A DNA stretch of 64,000 nt from Filobasidium wieringae (taxonomy: Eukaryota; Basidiomycota; Tremellomycetes; Filobasidiales; Filobasidiaceae): contig BCIV01000001.1 in assembly GCA_001600055.1 (NCBI GenBank), forward strand, positions 1,605,774 to 1,669,773, in the 5' to 3' direction. The notes under the pieces are model-generated. The model saw only the letters and a list, made by a program, of their open reading frames with translations. It did no database searches and had not been told where the DNA came from. The first letter of the stretch is position 1, and each line of letters begins with the position of its first letter. Shown here piece by piece: positions 25,201-36,973 of the stretch. A program made the position numbers and the translations under genes.

Positions 25201-25297
25201 GGTAGACCCATTTATGTTGTCCGTGTGAATCTTCTGAGACGATCAACCTCCAACCTTCCAGGTCGGTTTGATCGTACGGGTATGGTTTTCGTTGCAT
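22227..25297 (-). CDS. ERG7: Lanosterol synthase (oxidosqualene cyclase)
   Basis: Cyclises 2,3-oxidosqualene to lanosterol in ergosterol synthesis, on ER/lipid-droplet membranes. Sixteen exons: 25297-25127, 25064-24953, 24886-24866, 24800-24692, 24619-24498, 24432-24336, 24273-24212, 24149-24076, 24012-23440, 23381-23326, 23267-23088, 23032-22886, 22827-22677, 22625-22479, 22410-22344 and 22288-22227, giving 716 residues. QW-type and family motifs include [71 protein letters not shown] and EDGGWGETY. The catalytic acid is D450 in [10 protein letters not shown], where DCTAE is usual. Exon 3 is only 21 nt. Exon 11-12 splicing at 23087/23033 is needed to restore EYTYPECTT; reading through gives a decoy sequence. 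Its stop lies 152 bp from the converging PAM16 stop. Confidence 0.93.
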
Positions 25298-25984
25298 TTG
25301 TTGTCAGAATGGATGTACAGCAGGACACTGTCAAGCTGTCTCTACCAGTGAGTGAATAGCAAAATGCTACGTAGATAGATATCGACCAGCGGTGATGACG
25401 GTTCGACGTTGATTATTATTGTGAACGAAAGAGTGGTTCGATAATTCTGGACATCAACTCGGGAACTCTGCGATAGCTCGGTCGAGCGCGGAAGCAACGG
25501 TAACGTCACCATGCCGTAAAAATCATAGAACGCGCATCAACCCTTTTGATCAAGATGCGATGTTGCCCCTATTTCCTGATCGATAAACAAATAAACTTGT
25601 CAACACAACGTCTTTACTCGTTATAACTCACCACTCACTACTCCCTAGCTCCCTACCATATTACTTAGCTCGACTTTCAGCCCAGACACAATCGCTTAAC
25701 CATCCACACTCCTTCAAACTCCAAACCACACTCCAGCTGACTCGATCAAGAGCAGACTGGCGGCGATACAGATCCTCTGCGATACCAGACGGAGAGCGAT
25801 ACACGATCGATCAAACGATCCGACATACACCTACAGCCATAAGTTTGAACCAGTACAGTAACTTGGTAACGTCTCATATACCTCACCACACCGCCCCCGG
25901 ACGAGAAATATCTACGCCAGCAATCAACCCGTCTATAATCAAATAACAATCTCCGGAAACAACAACAACAAATACAAAGATAAA
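25298..25984. promoter_or_regulatory. Divergent promoter, ERG7 / integrase-zinc-finger gene
   Basis: 687 bp between the ERG7 start and the next gene on the plus strand. The right half is C/A-rich, as in fungal leaders. No gene and no confident sterol-response element was seen. Confidence 0.5.
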
Positions 25985-28642
25985 ATGGTAGATATCTGTC
26001 TTCCACGTCCTGCATACAATACCGCACTTCGATTTCCACGTCCTGCATACAATACCGTACTTCGATTTCCAGTCTGACTTACGTCTCTCTTCCTCACAGT
26101 CATACCCCTTCCCCATCCTCACAATCCCCGTCTCTTCCCCCCTCCCTCCTTACGCTTCGTCCCCTCTCTTCAGCAATAACGGGTCCGTCTTCGCTTCGGA
26201 CGATGGATCTATGGATATCGACACGGAATCCGATTACGATGACGGCAATAAGATCGAAGAGACAGAAGATGAAGAACCGTTGTGTACTATTCACGAAGCT
26301 GGTCTAGACGAGGAGTACGCCATGAAGCACGATTGCGAAACTCCGCTTCGTCCCTACCTACCTCTTCGACCTGTTCCTCAACGTTCTACCCCCTCTCAGT
26401 CGATCGATTTGATCAAAGACATCGCAAACAACTCATCCGGGAAGAACACGAGCATGATCCGGCCTCAACTCGCTCATTGTAACAACACCCTTCCCATCAC
26501 TTTCATCCTAATGCGTCCTCCCATTTACAAACCCGCTCTGAACTCAAGGAACGTCCCGGGTCAAATGACACTGAATCAGTTCAACCAGGTATTCTGGACA
26601 TTCCTAACAACCCTCTCCCTCCAAAAACGTTTCAAAGCCGTCGTAAACCTCCCCCTAAGCCGGGCGATCCGTCATGCCCTACTCGCGCCTCCTAAACAAG
26701 CAGGTCCGAAAGGGGCAAGCCAATTCCGATACTGGGCACGCAATACCTTCAGTCTCCAGAAAAAAGCGGAGAAGGATAAGGGGGATGGGATGAAGGGAGA
26801 TAGGCTGGAGCATGAGGGGAGAACAGTTGCGCTGAGGGAAGAGTTCTATGAGTTGTTGACTCGCGCTCACGCGCCTGGGGAGGATGGGAAACATGTTGGA
26901 AGGGACAAGGCGATGGCTGAAGTAAGATTTGCGTGGATCACCGCTTGAAAGGAGTCATCATACTGAGTGACGTATTATAGATCAGAACGACCTATTCTTA
27001 TCTGCCTAAAGAACTCGTAGGGATGTTCATCAAAGCATGCCCGACGTGCTATGAACGCCACGCCAAGGGATACTTTGAGGAGCTCCAAGAACGGGTGGAC
27101 GAAGCGATCGATAATGGGGAAGCTGGTCTTTCTGTCCCACCTGCTTTCAGGGAGAAAGTATGTGATTGGGATGACGAGGAGGAGGAGATCAGGGTCAATG
27201 TTGGTGCTCACAGAAAAAAGGCGACGAGGCCCACAATAATTCCTGTCCGCAAGAGCAAGAAACCGAATAGCGTTGATGATTCCAAGCTATCCAGCTCCAA
27301 AACGATCGAGCCCAGTAATGTCTTTGTTGACATGCCGAACAAGGTCAAGCGCGTAGACCCGATGCCCTCACAGTCTGAAAGCGGGAATATATCCATACCG
27401 AGCAGTACTGGATCCAGCAAGCCCGATCCACCCAGGAGCGACAAGAGAAAATTCAAAGCCATCAGACCGCTAGGNGATCCACAGCCAACAGCTTCCACAA
27501 CGAGAGTGTCAAAGGGTCTCATGGACTATACACTCGAAGCCGAGAGAACACGAGACGTAGACGAGTGCATCTACTCAGCACTCGGTCTAGACCTGTCTCC
27601 TACCAGAAAAAGAAAAGCAAGACCCTCTCCTCTTCTTGTCTTCACAGCGGCGGAACCTGTCCTGAAACCAGCAGTAGATTCGCCAACCTTGAGTCTTCCA
27701 GCATTACCGGAAATGATAGTTGAAGATTACGAACCAGTCCGACCTATCGACGAATCCGTGTGGGACAGACGTTCTCCCATCACGATTGACACTTGCCTCA
27801 GTCCGGATGTGGATGGTCCCTTTGACGCGGAGTTATCTTCACCTTCTCCTACAACACCTTACCTAGAACTACCCCAAACATGGCCCGAGTCCGCTACGAC
27901 TCTTGATGACATGGACGTTGACTCTCTCCCACAACTGATCGCTGAGATGCAAGGGTTGGATTGGGAAACCATAAAGGGGGATTATCACAAGACAGTCTCA
28001 GCTAGTCCTTTGAGTCAATGTCATACACCTCTTATGCAAGACGAGGTAGAAGAGCTCCCAGAATTCAATTTCAAACAGTATGTCGAAGCTGTAGCGGAAA
28101 TGCCTACCGGCGCCCTGCTCCTATCTGCCAAATCCACTATATTAGCGCAACGCGCGGGTCCTCGAAGAGGAAAGGTCAAGAATCCGCGTATGTCAGGCGT
28201 CAGGGACTATCACGCTAGCGCCTGTTCCGAAGCAAGTCAGAGATTACGATCCTTGAAGTCGAAACTCAAAAAAGGCTCCTTGATTCGTCGGGGTGATGCC
28301 AGTCATCATCATCACGGAGAGTCGACGAAGAAACGACAATCTGCGAATGTATCGTATGGCAGCCTCTCTTGGGATCAAAGGGTCCTAGATTGGAGTTTCA
28401 TGTCCCCACTGGATTGCGCGGGCGCTGACCAATACTTGACAAGGGATACTTTGGCTACGGAGGTATCTACTTCTGACGATCCCTATATAACCGAGGAGAA
28501 CCCCTTTGAAAGGGGTTTCGAGGCGACCGTTTGGGTGTTCCATCCGGCCATCCGCGAGAGTCCAGATGCGCGCACGGAGTATGAGAGTCTGAGTCCTGGG
28601 GAGGGGGAAGAGCTGAAACTCGCGTTGATTGGTTCAAACTAG
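25985..28642 (+). CDS. Host protein with integrase-type H2C2 zinc-binding domain
   Basis: Exons are 25985-25987 (ATG only), 26100-26921 and 26981-28642, giving 828 residues. Exon 2 is open from its first base, in phase with the isolated ATG, which supports that start over ATG 26211. The zinc motif is H258-x7-H266-x28-C295-x2-C298, within GRDKAMAE-IRTTYSYLPKEL, the pattern of the integrase_H2C2 domain of LTR-retrotransposon integrases. It is upstream of a long Pro/Ser/acidic, probably disordered region. No catalytic DDE core, reverse transcriptase, gag or LTR is present, so this looks like a domesticated single-domain derivative; similar conserved proteins exist in fungi. One ambiguous base (27475) falls at the third position of GGN and does not change the residue (Gly). 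Function unknown; a nuclear or DNA/chromatin role is only a guess. Confidence 0.72.
26001..26066 (+). repeat. 33-bp tandem duplication in intron 1
   Basis: Two adjacent 33-bp copies (26001-26033 and 26034-26066) differ by one C/T substitution. They lie inside the intron that follows the isolated ATG of the integrase-zinc-finger gene and account for about half of its length. Confidence 0.85.
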
Positions 28643-29044
28643 TCCGTGACAACGCGTTACGACCTCCTATTCACAGTAATGCACTCTCGAAGTAGTGTGT
28701 ACACGTATGGAACCCTCACCCTTAGACATGAGAAATACAGGCGATCTTTGATTTCGCTCAAACTGATCGCTCCGCTTCCAGAGTCGAGCACCGTCTAGTA
28801 GGCGATCTCGACTCCTGTTTCAGTCCGGACTGCTGGTCGAAGGAAGTGTTGGTGTTTCGTACTGAAACAGATATCTTTGAGTATATAGTAGAGTGATATC
28901 TTAGCTCTGTCAACTACGAATCATACTGTACCATCTTCAAACGACAGCAAACTATATTTCTCCTCAATACTTTCATACAGCTGGTCCTACTGCTAGACAG
29001 TCGTACCCCAATACCACATCACAACTTCCATTTTATTCCGCAAG
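28643..29044. promoter_or_regulatory. Intergenic, LPMO promoter
   Basis: 402 bp between two plus-strand genes. A TATATA at 28882-28887 lies about 160 bp before the LPMO start. No gene seen. Confidence 0.5.
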
Positions 29045-30681
29045 ATGCTCTTGAAACATTTAGCTCTAGCCATCTATGCCTCGGGCCCCGTGCTGGCTCA
29101 CTCTTTTATGACAAGCGTCACCATAGGTGGGAAGAAATGGCAAGGTTGGGCCATTAACAATACCAATAGTCAGTTTAAGCATGTGTGCCTAACCGCCTTT
29201 CCTTGACTGAATCACCTATACTACAGCTCCTATTGGACCTGGACAGGTTTCGAGTTACCAATCCATCCAGTGTGTAACCCTCGGCTATTATAACGCTTAA
29301 TTACTAAAGGGTGTTCTGTGCACACCAGACGTAAGATTCAAACGGAAGGTCCGATTTATATCGACTCGCCGTGGCTGGCTGCAGGACCCGTCTATGATGA
29401 TGAAGCCAAGGCAGATGCGGATAGTCCCGTCCTCACTGCGGATGCCCAACCGGAAGATGAGGTCACCGTCCGATTTGCCAGATGGTGGTACGATGACCAT
29501 TATGGTATGTGGGAACATAACGATTTGTATTGCATACCCTGATCGAGCGTTCTATGACAGGTCCCATCACGGTAAGCATATTCTTTACTTTTGTAAAGGC
29601 GACCACTCACGAATGTAGTGCAGATCTACATGGCGGAATGCTCTGACCAGGGTTGCAGCCAGGATGATCCAAAGGACCTTGACTGGTTCAAGACTCATGA
29701 ATGGGGTTTCAACGTGACGACCTGGAAATGGCCGAGCCAAGATTTCCACAGTCCTGATAACCTCAACGTCCCGGATGGCGATCAGAGCGGGAACAGATGG
29801 ACTTGGAATTTCCCTAATTACCTGAAAAAGGGGTAAGTCCAAGACGATAGTCGCGCGCTCGCGTACGGTAGGTTTGCTAGTAATACTCATATCCTGGGCT
29901 ATGCAGACAGTATATGGTTCGCTTCGAAATCATAGGTTAGTTCTTGGGTGCTGACAAGATAGAAAGACTCTGGCTCATATCACATTCCCGTCACAGCCCT
30001 TCACGGCGCAGACGTAAGTAGTCCTGTTTCACTTAAATGGACAACTGTGTGACCCGTATCCCATAGCATCTCCAATACTACCCGCGGGTCTTTCAGATAG
30101 ACATGAAGAAGGATGGCGACGAGATCATAACCCCATCTGATACCGGCAAGTTTCCGGACATCTATACTGCCAAGACCGACCGCAACAGGAATGTGCAATA
30201 TTACAACATATGGTCAAGCCCAAGTCGGACTGGCGGACCTAAGTGTAAATCAGCTTTCACAGAGTATCAAGTACCGGGTGTGAGTAGATTTGCGGAAGCG
30301 CTTGCAAACTGTACTGAAATGGACACAACTCCAACAGCTTGAGCCAGTCAGAGCCGAAGACAGGTATGGTAGTTTCAGCACGTTGCATAGCTCCACCAAT
30401 CCTGACCACTATAAGCTACAGTCACTCTGCGAATAATGACAAGGATTGTTCTACATCTGGGCCAGGCGATTGCGCAACGGCTTACCAGGACTGTGTGGAG
30501 CAGTCCACCGATGCGATCAAATGTCAAAGTGACGTGAGTCCTCTCTCATTATAGCATCTACGACCCGTCCTGATTTGTAATCCATGATCAGTTCTCAACC
30601 TGTCAAGCAGCTGGAATTGCAAAAACCACAGCCGCGGCCAATGCTCCTTCCCGTCGACACCGAAACCGTCGACATCATTGA
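29045..30681 (+). CDS. Secreted AA9-like lytic polysaccharide monooxygenase
   Basis: Copper enzyme that oxidatively cleaves polysaccharide. Eleven exons: 29045-29168, 29227-29271, 29310-29504, 29561-29571, 29624-29832, 29907-29935, 29997-30013, 30067-30279, 30338-30363, 30422-30533 and 30592-30681, giving 356 residues. A signal peptide ends VLA, leaving His19 as residue 1 of the mature protein (HSFMTSVTIGG), the first half of the copper histidine brace. ALHGAD supplies the second His (H207), and HLQYYPRVFQI matches the AA9 strand with the axial Tyr. The WLAAGP, TVRFARWW and YMAECSDQGC blocks fit the same fold. After EYQVPG a short linker leads to a Cys-rich segment (KDCSTSGPGDC ... CQSD ... 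TCQAA) and a basic SRRHRNRRHH tail. There is no GPI signal. Several exons are very short (11, 17, 26 and 29 nt). I am sure of the LPMO type; substrate is unknown, possibly fungal wall glucan or plant glucan. Confidence 0.8.
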
Positions 30682-30832
30682 AAGCCGTGTGATGAAACGT
30701 TTATCCAATTAGAAGCGCGTGCGCTTGTTCCGGTTATCTTACCGGGTGAAGCCAGAGCGAGCAGGAAGGCGAATCAAACAGTTCACAATGCAATTCACCA
30801 GTCGCAGCCACTTTCTACTTTCTTACTGTACT

Positions 30833-30839
30833 TATATAT
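30833..30839 (+). promoter_or_regulatory. TATA-like element before the peroxidase gene
   Basis: TATATAT lies 79-85 bp before the peroxidase start codon, in the 236-bp gap after the LPMO gene. Position fits a fungal TATA box; not tested. Confidence 0.4.
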
Positions 30840-30917
30840 CTCGTGTTCCCTTACCGATATACATTCTCGGTTCATATATACAACTGTCAAATACCCAGGC
30901 AAATAGAGTCTCATCCC

Positions 30918-32130
30918 ATGTCGAAATTCCAAGCAAGAGCTGTTTCCAAAGGCGATTTCGATGGAATCCGCGAGCAGATCAGGGAGGTAATGAAGCAGCC
31001 GGGTTACGACGATGGTAGGTTGGTACGGATCACTGTGATTGTGATATGATTAGCTCACGCTCGAGTATGCAGGCTCTGCTGGACCGGTATTCGTTAGGTA
31101 TGAACTGCCCACTTGATGTCTGTCTTTCAGAAGTCTAACCCAATGATCGTTTGCATTGAAAGGTTGGCCTGGCATGCGAGTGGTACATTCAGTCTTGTGG
31201 AGCACAACGGTGGAAGTAACGGAGCTGGTATGCGGTTTGGCAAAGAGAGGGACGATCCCGCCAACGCTGGACTGTTTCATGCTATCGATTTCCTCCTACC
31301 CATCCAAGCCGCCAATTCCTGGATAACTCACGCCGACCTATGGACTCTGGCAGGAGTCACAGCGATCGAAGCGATGCACGGACCTAAAGTGCCCTGGAGA
31401 CCTGGAAGGACGGATTATGAAACTGACTCTCACGCTGAAGATCATCGAGGGAATATCGGAGATCGATTACCGGATGGAGCTCTTGGAGCGGACCATTTAC
31501 GTCAAGTGTTTGGAAGAATGGGCTACAGTGATCAGGAGATCGTAGCACTTTCAGGCGCACACAACTTAGGAAGGTGCCACGCCGATAGAAGTGGATTCGA
31601 TGGGCCTTGGGTTGTCAACCCAACACGGTAAGCCCGTTTGTTACGTTCACAAAATAAAATAAGCTGATCCCAGATAGTATAGGTTTTCGAATCAATATTT
31701 CAAGCTTCTGTCGACAAGGAAATGGACGCCCCGAAAGTGGGATGGTCCTTTCCAGTACGAAACCGTTGTGGCAGGCGAACGTCTGATGATGCTACCCACT
31801 GATGTAAGTCGATCGTCTCCCAAAATTCATGCAAAGGATACTGATCTGCCATCGAATTAGATGGCACTAATGGAGGATGAGAAGTTCAAGAAATGGGTAC
31901 TGCTCTACGCAAAAGACCAGAAGAAGTTTTACGAAGATTTCGCTCTGGCCTTCGGAAAGTTGATCGAACTAGGAGTCGATCGTGATGATACCGGTTTCGC
32001 ACACCTCGTACGAAAGGCGGCTGCAGAGGGCAAACCTTTAGATCAGGTCTCTGGCGGATGTCCTTTCGCTGCTGCTGTGAGGCAGGGGAAGACAGAGTTG
32101 GACAAGAACCCTAGGGAGAGCAAGCTATAG
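30918..32130 (+). CDS. Cytochrome c peroxidase-like haem peroxidase, no presequence
   Basis: Class I peroxidase that reduces H2O2. Exons are 30918-31014, 31073-31097, 31163-31627, 31683-31803 and 31861-32130, giving 325 residues. The distal haem side is [16 protein letters not shown] (catalytic Arg, Trp, His). The proximal ligand is the His in [13 protein letters not shown], with SGFDGPW carrying the Trp equivalent to W191 of yeast Ccp1. [18 protein letters not shown] and [19 protein letters not shown] are the family C-terminal blocks. The first ATG gives [19 protein letters not shown], with no mitochondrial targeting peptide, so it belongs with the shorter, probably cytosolic 'putative haem-binding peroxidase' forms rather than the intermembrane-space Ccp1. 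It follows the LPMO gene on the same strand, 236 bp apart. It is convergent with the zinc transporter. Confidence 0.88.
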
Positions 32131-32253
32131 ACTATAGTTTATGCCCTCTCGTCTTTCGCATCGTCTTTTTTCCACGTATTGTAGATCTTCTTGGTTGTAA
32201 CCTGAATGTCATATAACGATACATCAACCCTGCAGCGCATGTTTCCACCTCGA

Positions 32254-34050
32254 TCATTCGTTCCAAGCGAGCAGACCCATAACAAAGAAACCGAAAAGCA
32301 TGAATCCATACTATGGATAACGCTATCAGTAGGGCTGCGTGTGATCGTTGCAGCAAGCGATACTCACCTCCTTGACGGTCTGCTTTCCTGACTTGCTTTC
32401 CGCCAGCAACTCAGGGATTACAGAGACCGAAGCGATGTACAAGAATCCTATCGATTGATTGAAGCGTAGTGAGTCGTGTGTCAACAGCAAATCCTGCTCT
32501 CAGCTCAGACTTACCCCCTGCAGTAGCAGGAATGACGAGGTCAGAACCCCTAACAGAAGTTCCCATCAAGCCTCCTGCGGTGCCCGCTACAACGGAGGCC
32601 AGATCCACGCCTTTGGCGGATGCAGGTTGACCAGCACCTGCGCTTTCTGCTATCCAGATACCAAGGAAGGTACCAACAAAGGCGCCGATAGCGGTTATGA
32701 ATTGAGAAGTCATCGCTTGTCGTTTGGTGAACCCAGATTTGATCAGGATGGAGTAATCCGCAATCTAAAAGCTTCATGGTCAGAACTTACTTTCTCACAC
32801 TGAGTAATGAGACTGACTGACCTCATGAGGGATTTCGTGACAGAAAGTAGCGAAAGTTGAGATCGCTCCGAGTTGTGGGCTAGCGTAGAACGAAGCTGCC
32901 ATCGCCTGTAAATAGATCGAATCAGTTTACGAGGTCAATGAGGTGACGTTTTGACCAACCAGTCCATCCGTGATATTATGAGCTAGGAGGCGAAATATCA
33001 ACATCGACTATAGGGTAGGACTTCAAGACTGACTGTACTTACTGAAGTCACCGAACAGGTTCAGGTAGGCAGACAGCCTCAAGCTCGCGCTAACCTCTTT
33101 GCCCTCGGACTCTTGGATCGCGGGTACAACAGCAGCATCTCCTTCGGCCTTTTCCTTGATTCTCTGTTTCAATCCTTCTGCATTTCTGGAGGCGTTAACA
33201 GAGGTGGAGACTGCTTCGGAAGGACCGGGATGATGGTGGTGGTGACCATGTCCATGACCGTGACTATCGTCCCCTTCGGAGTAGCTCAGAACACGCATAG
33301 TCTTGTCGAGGAAATAGAAAGCGAAGAATCCAAAGAATATAGCTCCCTATACAACGAAGTGGGCATATCAGCGACGAAAAGACACAATGGGAAAGGAATC
33401 GCTTACACCAATAAGGATGTTCCTCTTCTCCTCAACCAAAACGACCCTTACACCACCGATGGATGCACTTCCCCCCGACTCGCTCATGAAAGAGTGAGGT
33501 ATCAAGTGCAGACAGACGTCTCCTAAAAGGCCTCCTGTAGCGAATGCGATCATAGTATTCAGAGACGCAGGGTCCAGTTCGGTGGGTACCAAGGCGAGAA
33601 TGAAGTTCGGGAATCTATGCGTAGGAATAGTTGAGCGTTTATGAGGGTGGTTGTGCATTCCATCTGACCAAGACCTACGAAGAGATATAGAAGGTAGCGA
33701 GGACTAATGAATCATGTCAGTTACCTATACTGAAAAGCGGACATTAATGACGATTTACTGACCTGAGTTCCACCTCGCATTGAAGGGGAATAGTTTGGCA
33801 AAGGCCATCTGCTGGAAACTGCCATTCGAGTCCGGCTCAACAGCATGCTTAATGTTGGAAAGCTTCTTGACCAAGTCGGACTCTAAGAAGTCATTGTCCT
33901 GAAAAAGACACACCACATGTTGTGAGCAATTCGATCAAACTCGCCTTTGAGGGAACAAAGGATACGAACGTAGTGGTGTACATGGGCAAAAGCAAGCGGG
34001 ACTAGTAGTACAGCTGTAGCTACTGTTAGATATCTGATCGAGATACCCAT
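32254..34050 (-). CDS. YKE4: KE4/YKE4-type ZIP zinc transporter
   Basis: Membrane zinc transporter of the ZIP (SLC39) LIV-1/KE4 branch, usually in ER or Golgi membranes. Exons are 34050-33970, 33898-33763, 33703-33679, 33614-33407, 33346-33043, 32982-32960, 32905-32822, 32764-32515, 32447-32368 and 32310-32254, giving 415 residues. A signal peptide (MGISIRYLTVATAVLLV) leads to a short His-containing segment. FATGGLLGDVCLHLIPH is an early membrane helix. The cytosolic loop has a His-rich run (HGHGHGHHHHH). The metal site helices are NLFGDFTHNITDG (HNxxDG) and FATFCHEIPHE (HEIPHE). The last helix ends in LAWNE. Exons of 25 and 23 nt are needed to keep the frame. Intron 1 uses the same unusual GTTCGT donor as RPL5 intron 1. 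The YKE4 name is by family resemblance. Confidence 0.88.
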
Positions 34051-34432
34051 GTGTATCGCTGGCTGGAGGTTTGAATTCTATCAATCTTATCCGTTAGAAG
34101 TAAGTTCAAGAGCAAAAGGAGATGTTGATCCAAAGTCCCACAAGCAGGCAAGCAGGCAAGCAGCGTGACGAATTGCCTTTACGTACACGGTCGTTAGCGT
34201 GAAATGAGCACAACCTACAATTCCCAGACCCGCCCGATCAAAGGTCGTAATCATATAACATATATCACAAGTCTCCATAAACATAAATCCGACGTGATCG
34301 TCAAGGGGAACAGCAAAGAAGAAATAGGAAGAAGGGAAGAAGGGGGCGAGATTGAAGGCATGTTCCCATCTCGACCCCCTTTGTGTCTCGTCATCCGCCT
34401 GGTATATCGCCTACCGCCATCGTCAATTCCAT
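34051..34432. other. Intergenic upstream of the zinc transporter
   Basis: 382 bp between the ZIP start and the YPT1 stop (both minus). It holds four tandem CAAG/CAGG-type short repeats near 34140-34165 and no gene. Confidence 0.4.
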
Positions 34433-35381
<949 letters not shown>

Positions 35382-36113
35382 GATTGACGAATTCTGAATA
35401 AGGGCGGTACTCGATCAGCTACTGAGCTTGATAAGGGACACAACTTCATCAATTCTGAGTTTTGTGTGCTGTTTCAGGGTTTCTGCTATTATCGTTTGAA
35501 GTGCTTCTTGGAGTGGCGGGTTGAGACTTCGTGTCCCGTCGTGATCTTTGTGTTGACATTATCACGACACAGCACAGATTGATGTAGAGTCGAATCGCAA
35601 GAGAGCTTCCGATGACAATTCCTCCGCGCAGTGTATCTATAAAATCTTCGATCGCCACATTTTCGCGGGAGAGTGATTCAGGAAGACAGGCATATCTTCC
35701 GCTGCCCTAGGCTTGATTGCATTGCCCAGTAGCTCCTTGGTCATCGTCATCAATAACCGGTAATTCCGCATCTCCTAACAGCCCAACGCAAGCAGGTCCA
35801 ATCGGTCGGAGACTCACGGTATCTATATGATGCTTCTAAGTATCGTCAGTCGATTATTCAGTCCAAAATTTCTTTCAGGAAGCTATTGATCTTGATGATA
35901 ACAATACGCTTGGGGTCGTCATAACAAGCTCAGATGCCCTCGCGCCACGCAACGGAGACTGGAAATCGCTTTCTCACGCGAGCATGAGATGATCAAATAC
36001 CCCGCGATCTCCTCCACTTTACAAGTTCTTAGATCTTGGATGCATTGGATGCTTGTTCGAACGTCTAGACAATTGCAGTCAACCCGGCCATTCACTCAAC
36101 TCAATAACGCAGC
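35382..36113. promoter_or_regulatory. Divergent promoter, YPT1 / SLX9
   Basis: 732 bp between two housekeeping starts. No gene and no strong TATA element was seen. Confidence 0.5.
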
Positions 36114-36973
36114 ATGGTGAGCATGCGTGCTGCTCGACACTATCGGATCGAGGAGCAATACTGACGGTCTTGAGCTTCTGAAGCCTAAAGCAGCAAAATC
36201 TGGACGAGCAAGGCTTCATACCAAGGCAGCCAAAGTAGCCAAGGCCACGGATACAGTTGAGCAGGATGATGTAGGCAGCGATTTCGAAGCTGCAGAAGGT
36301 ATGTTCCTTGGATCAATTAAAGAAATACGCCGCTGAGTATATGAGTATACCCACTACAGCGGCCGAACCGCAACCGGTAGCATCTTCGTCAGATGTTAAA
36401 GGCAAGAAACGAGCAGTCGAATCGAAGCTTCCTCAGAACCAATCCTCTCTCGCCGCCGCCTCTCATCCCTACATGATTTCGAAATCATCAAGAAAACGAA
36501 TGAACCGGAAACAACGAGAGAATTTGGTTGGAGGCTCGCTTGGAGCTGTGGGAGATGCTCTGGGTGGTATTCTTGGTGCTGGGGAACTGGACGATGAAGA
36601 AGAGGAGAGCGAGGAAGACGAGGCTATGGAAGGAACTGGTCGAGCTAAACGAAGACGGAGTGGAAAAAACAAGAAGGACGGGTCTGTAGCACAGACCGAT
36701 GCAGTCAAGAAGATTGGAGAAGGCAAAGGTCGAACGTTAAAAGAGAAACAACGGAAAGAACAAGTGTATGTGCTGCAAAATAATCCTCTAGTGATCCAGG
36801 TGACCTCACTCACACGACATCATGTTCTCGGATCTCATAGACTAGCGTCTCGAGCCCACGTACAAGCCGTCCTGCAAAACCCGGCGTTCAAAAGCAATCC
36901 TTTTGCAGCTATACGACAGCACGCAGCGAACAGTCTACAGATGATAGATAACAAGCCTCCAACGAAAGCATAG
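36114..36973 (+). CDS. SLX9: Ribosome biogenesis protein Slx9
   Basis: Nucleolar factor for late 40S pre-rRNA processing and export. Exons are 36114-36116 (ATG only), 36175-36298 and 36360-36973, giving 246 residues. After the start comes LLKPKAAKSGRARLHTKAAK, the basic N-terminal signature of the family. The middle is Gly-rich and acidic. The C-terminal signature is VQAVLQNPAFKSNPFAAIRQHAANSL, matching the 'P-x-F-x-x-NPF-x-x-I-R-x-H-x-x-N' pattern of Slx9. The acceptor at 36359 rather than the nearer AG dinucleotides is the only one that keeps this frame. The start choice is inferred: the ATG is followed immediately by GTGAGC, and the acceptor after TACTGAC (36174) restores the family N-terminus. 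Alternative: a non-ATG or later start, which would lose that signature. Confidence 0.78.

Noticed and set aside
25298..25984. Sterol-response element before ERG7
   Set aside because: CTCACCACTCAC near 25627 only loosely resembles an SRE; not enough to call.
25985..28642. Intact retrotransposon
   Set aside because: Only the H2C2 zinc finger is present; no LTRs, RT, RNase H, DDE core or target-site repeats.
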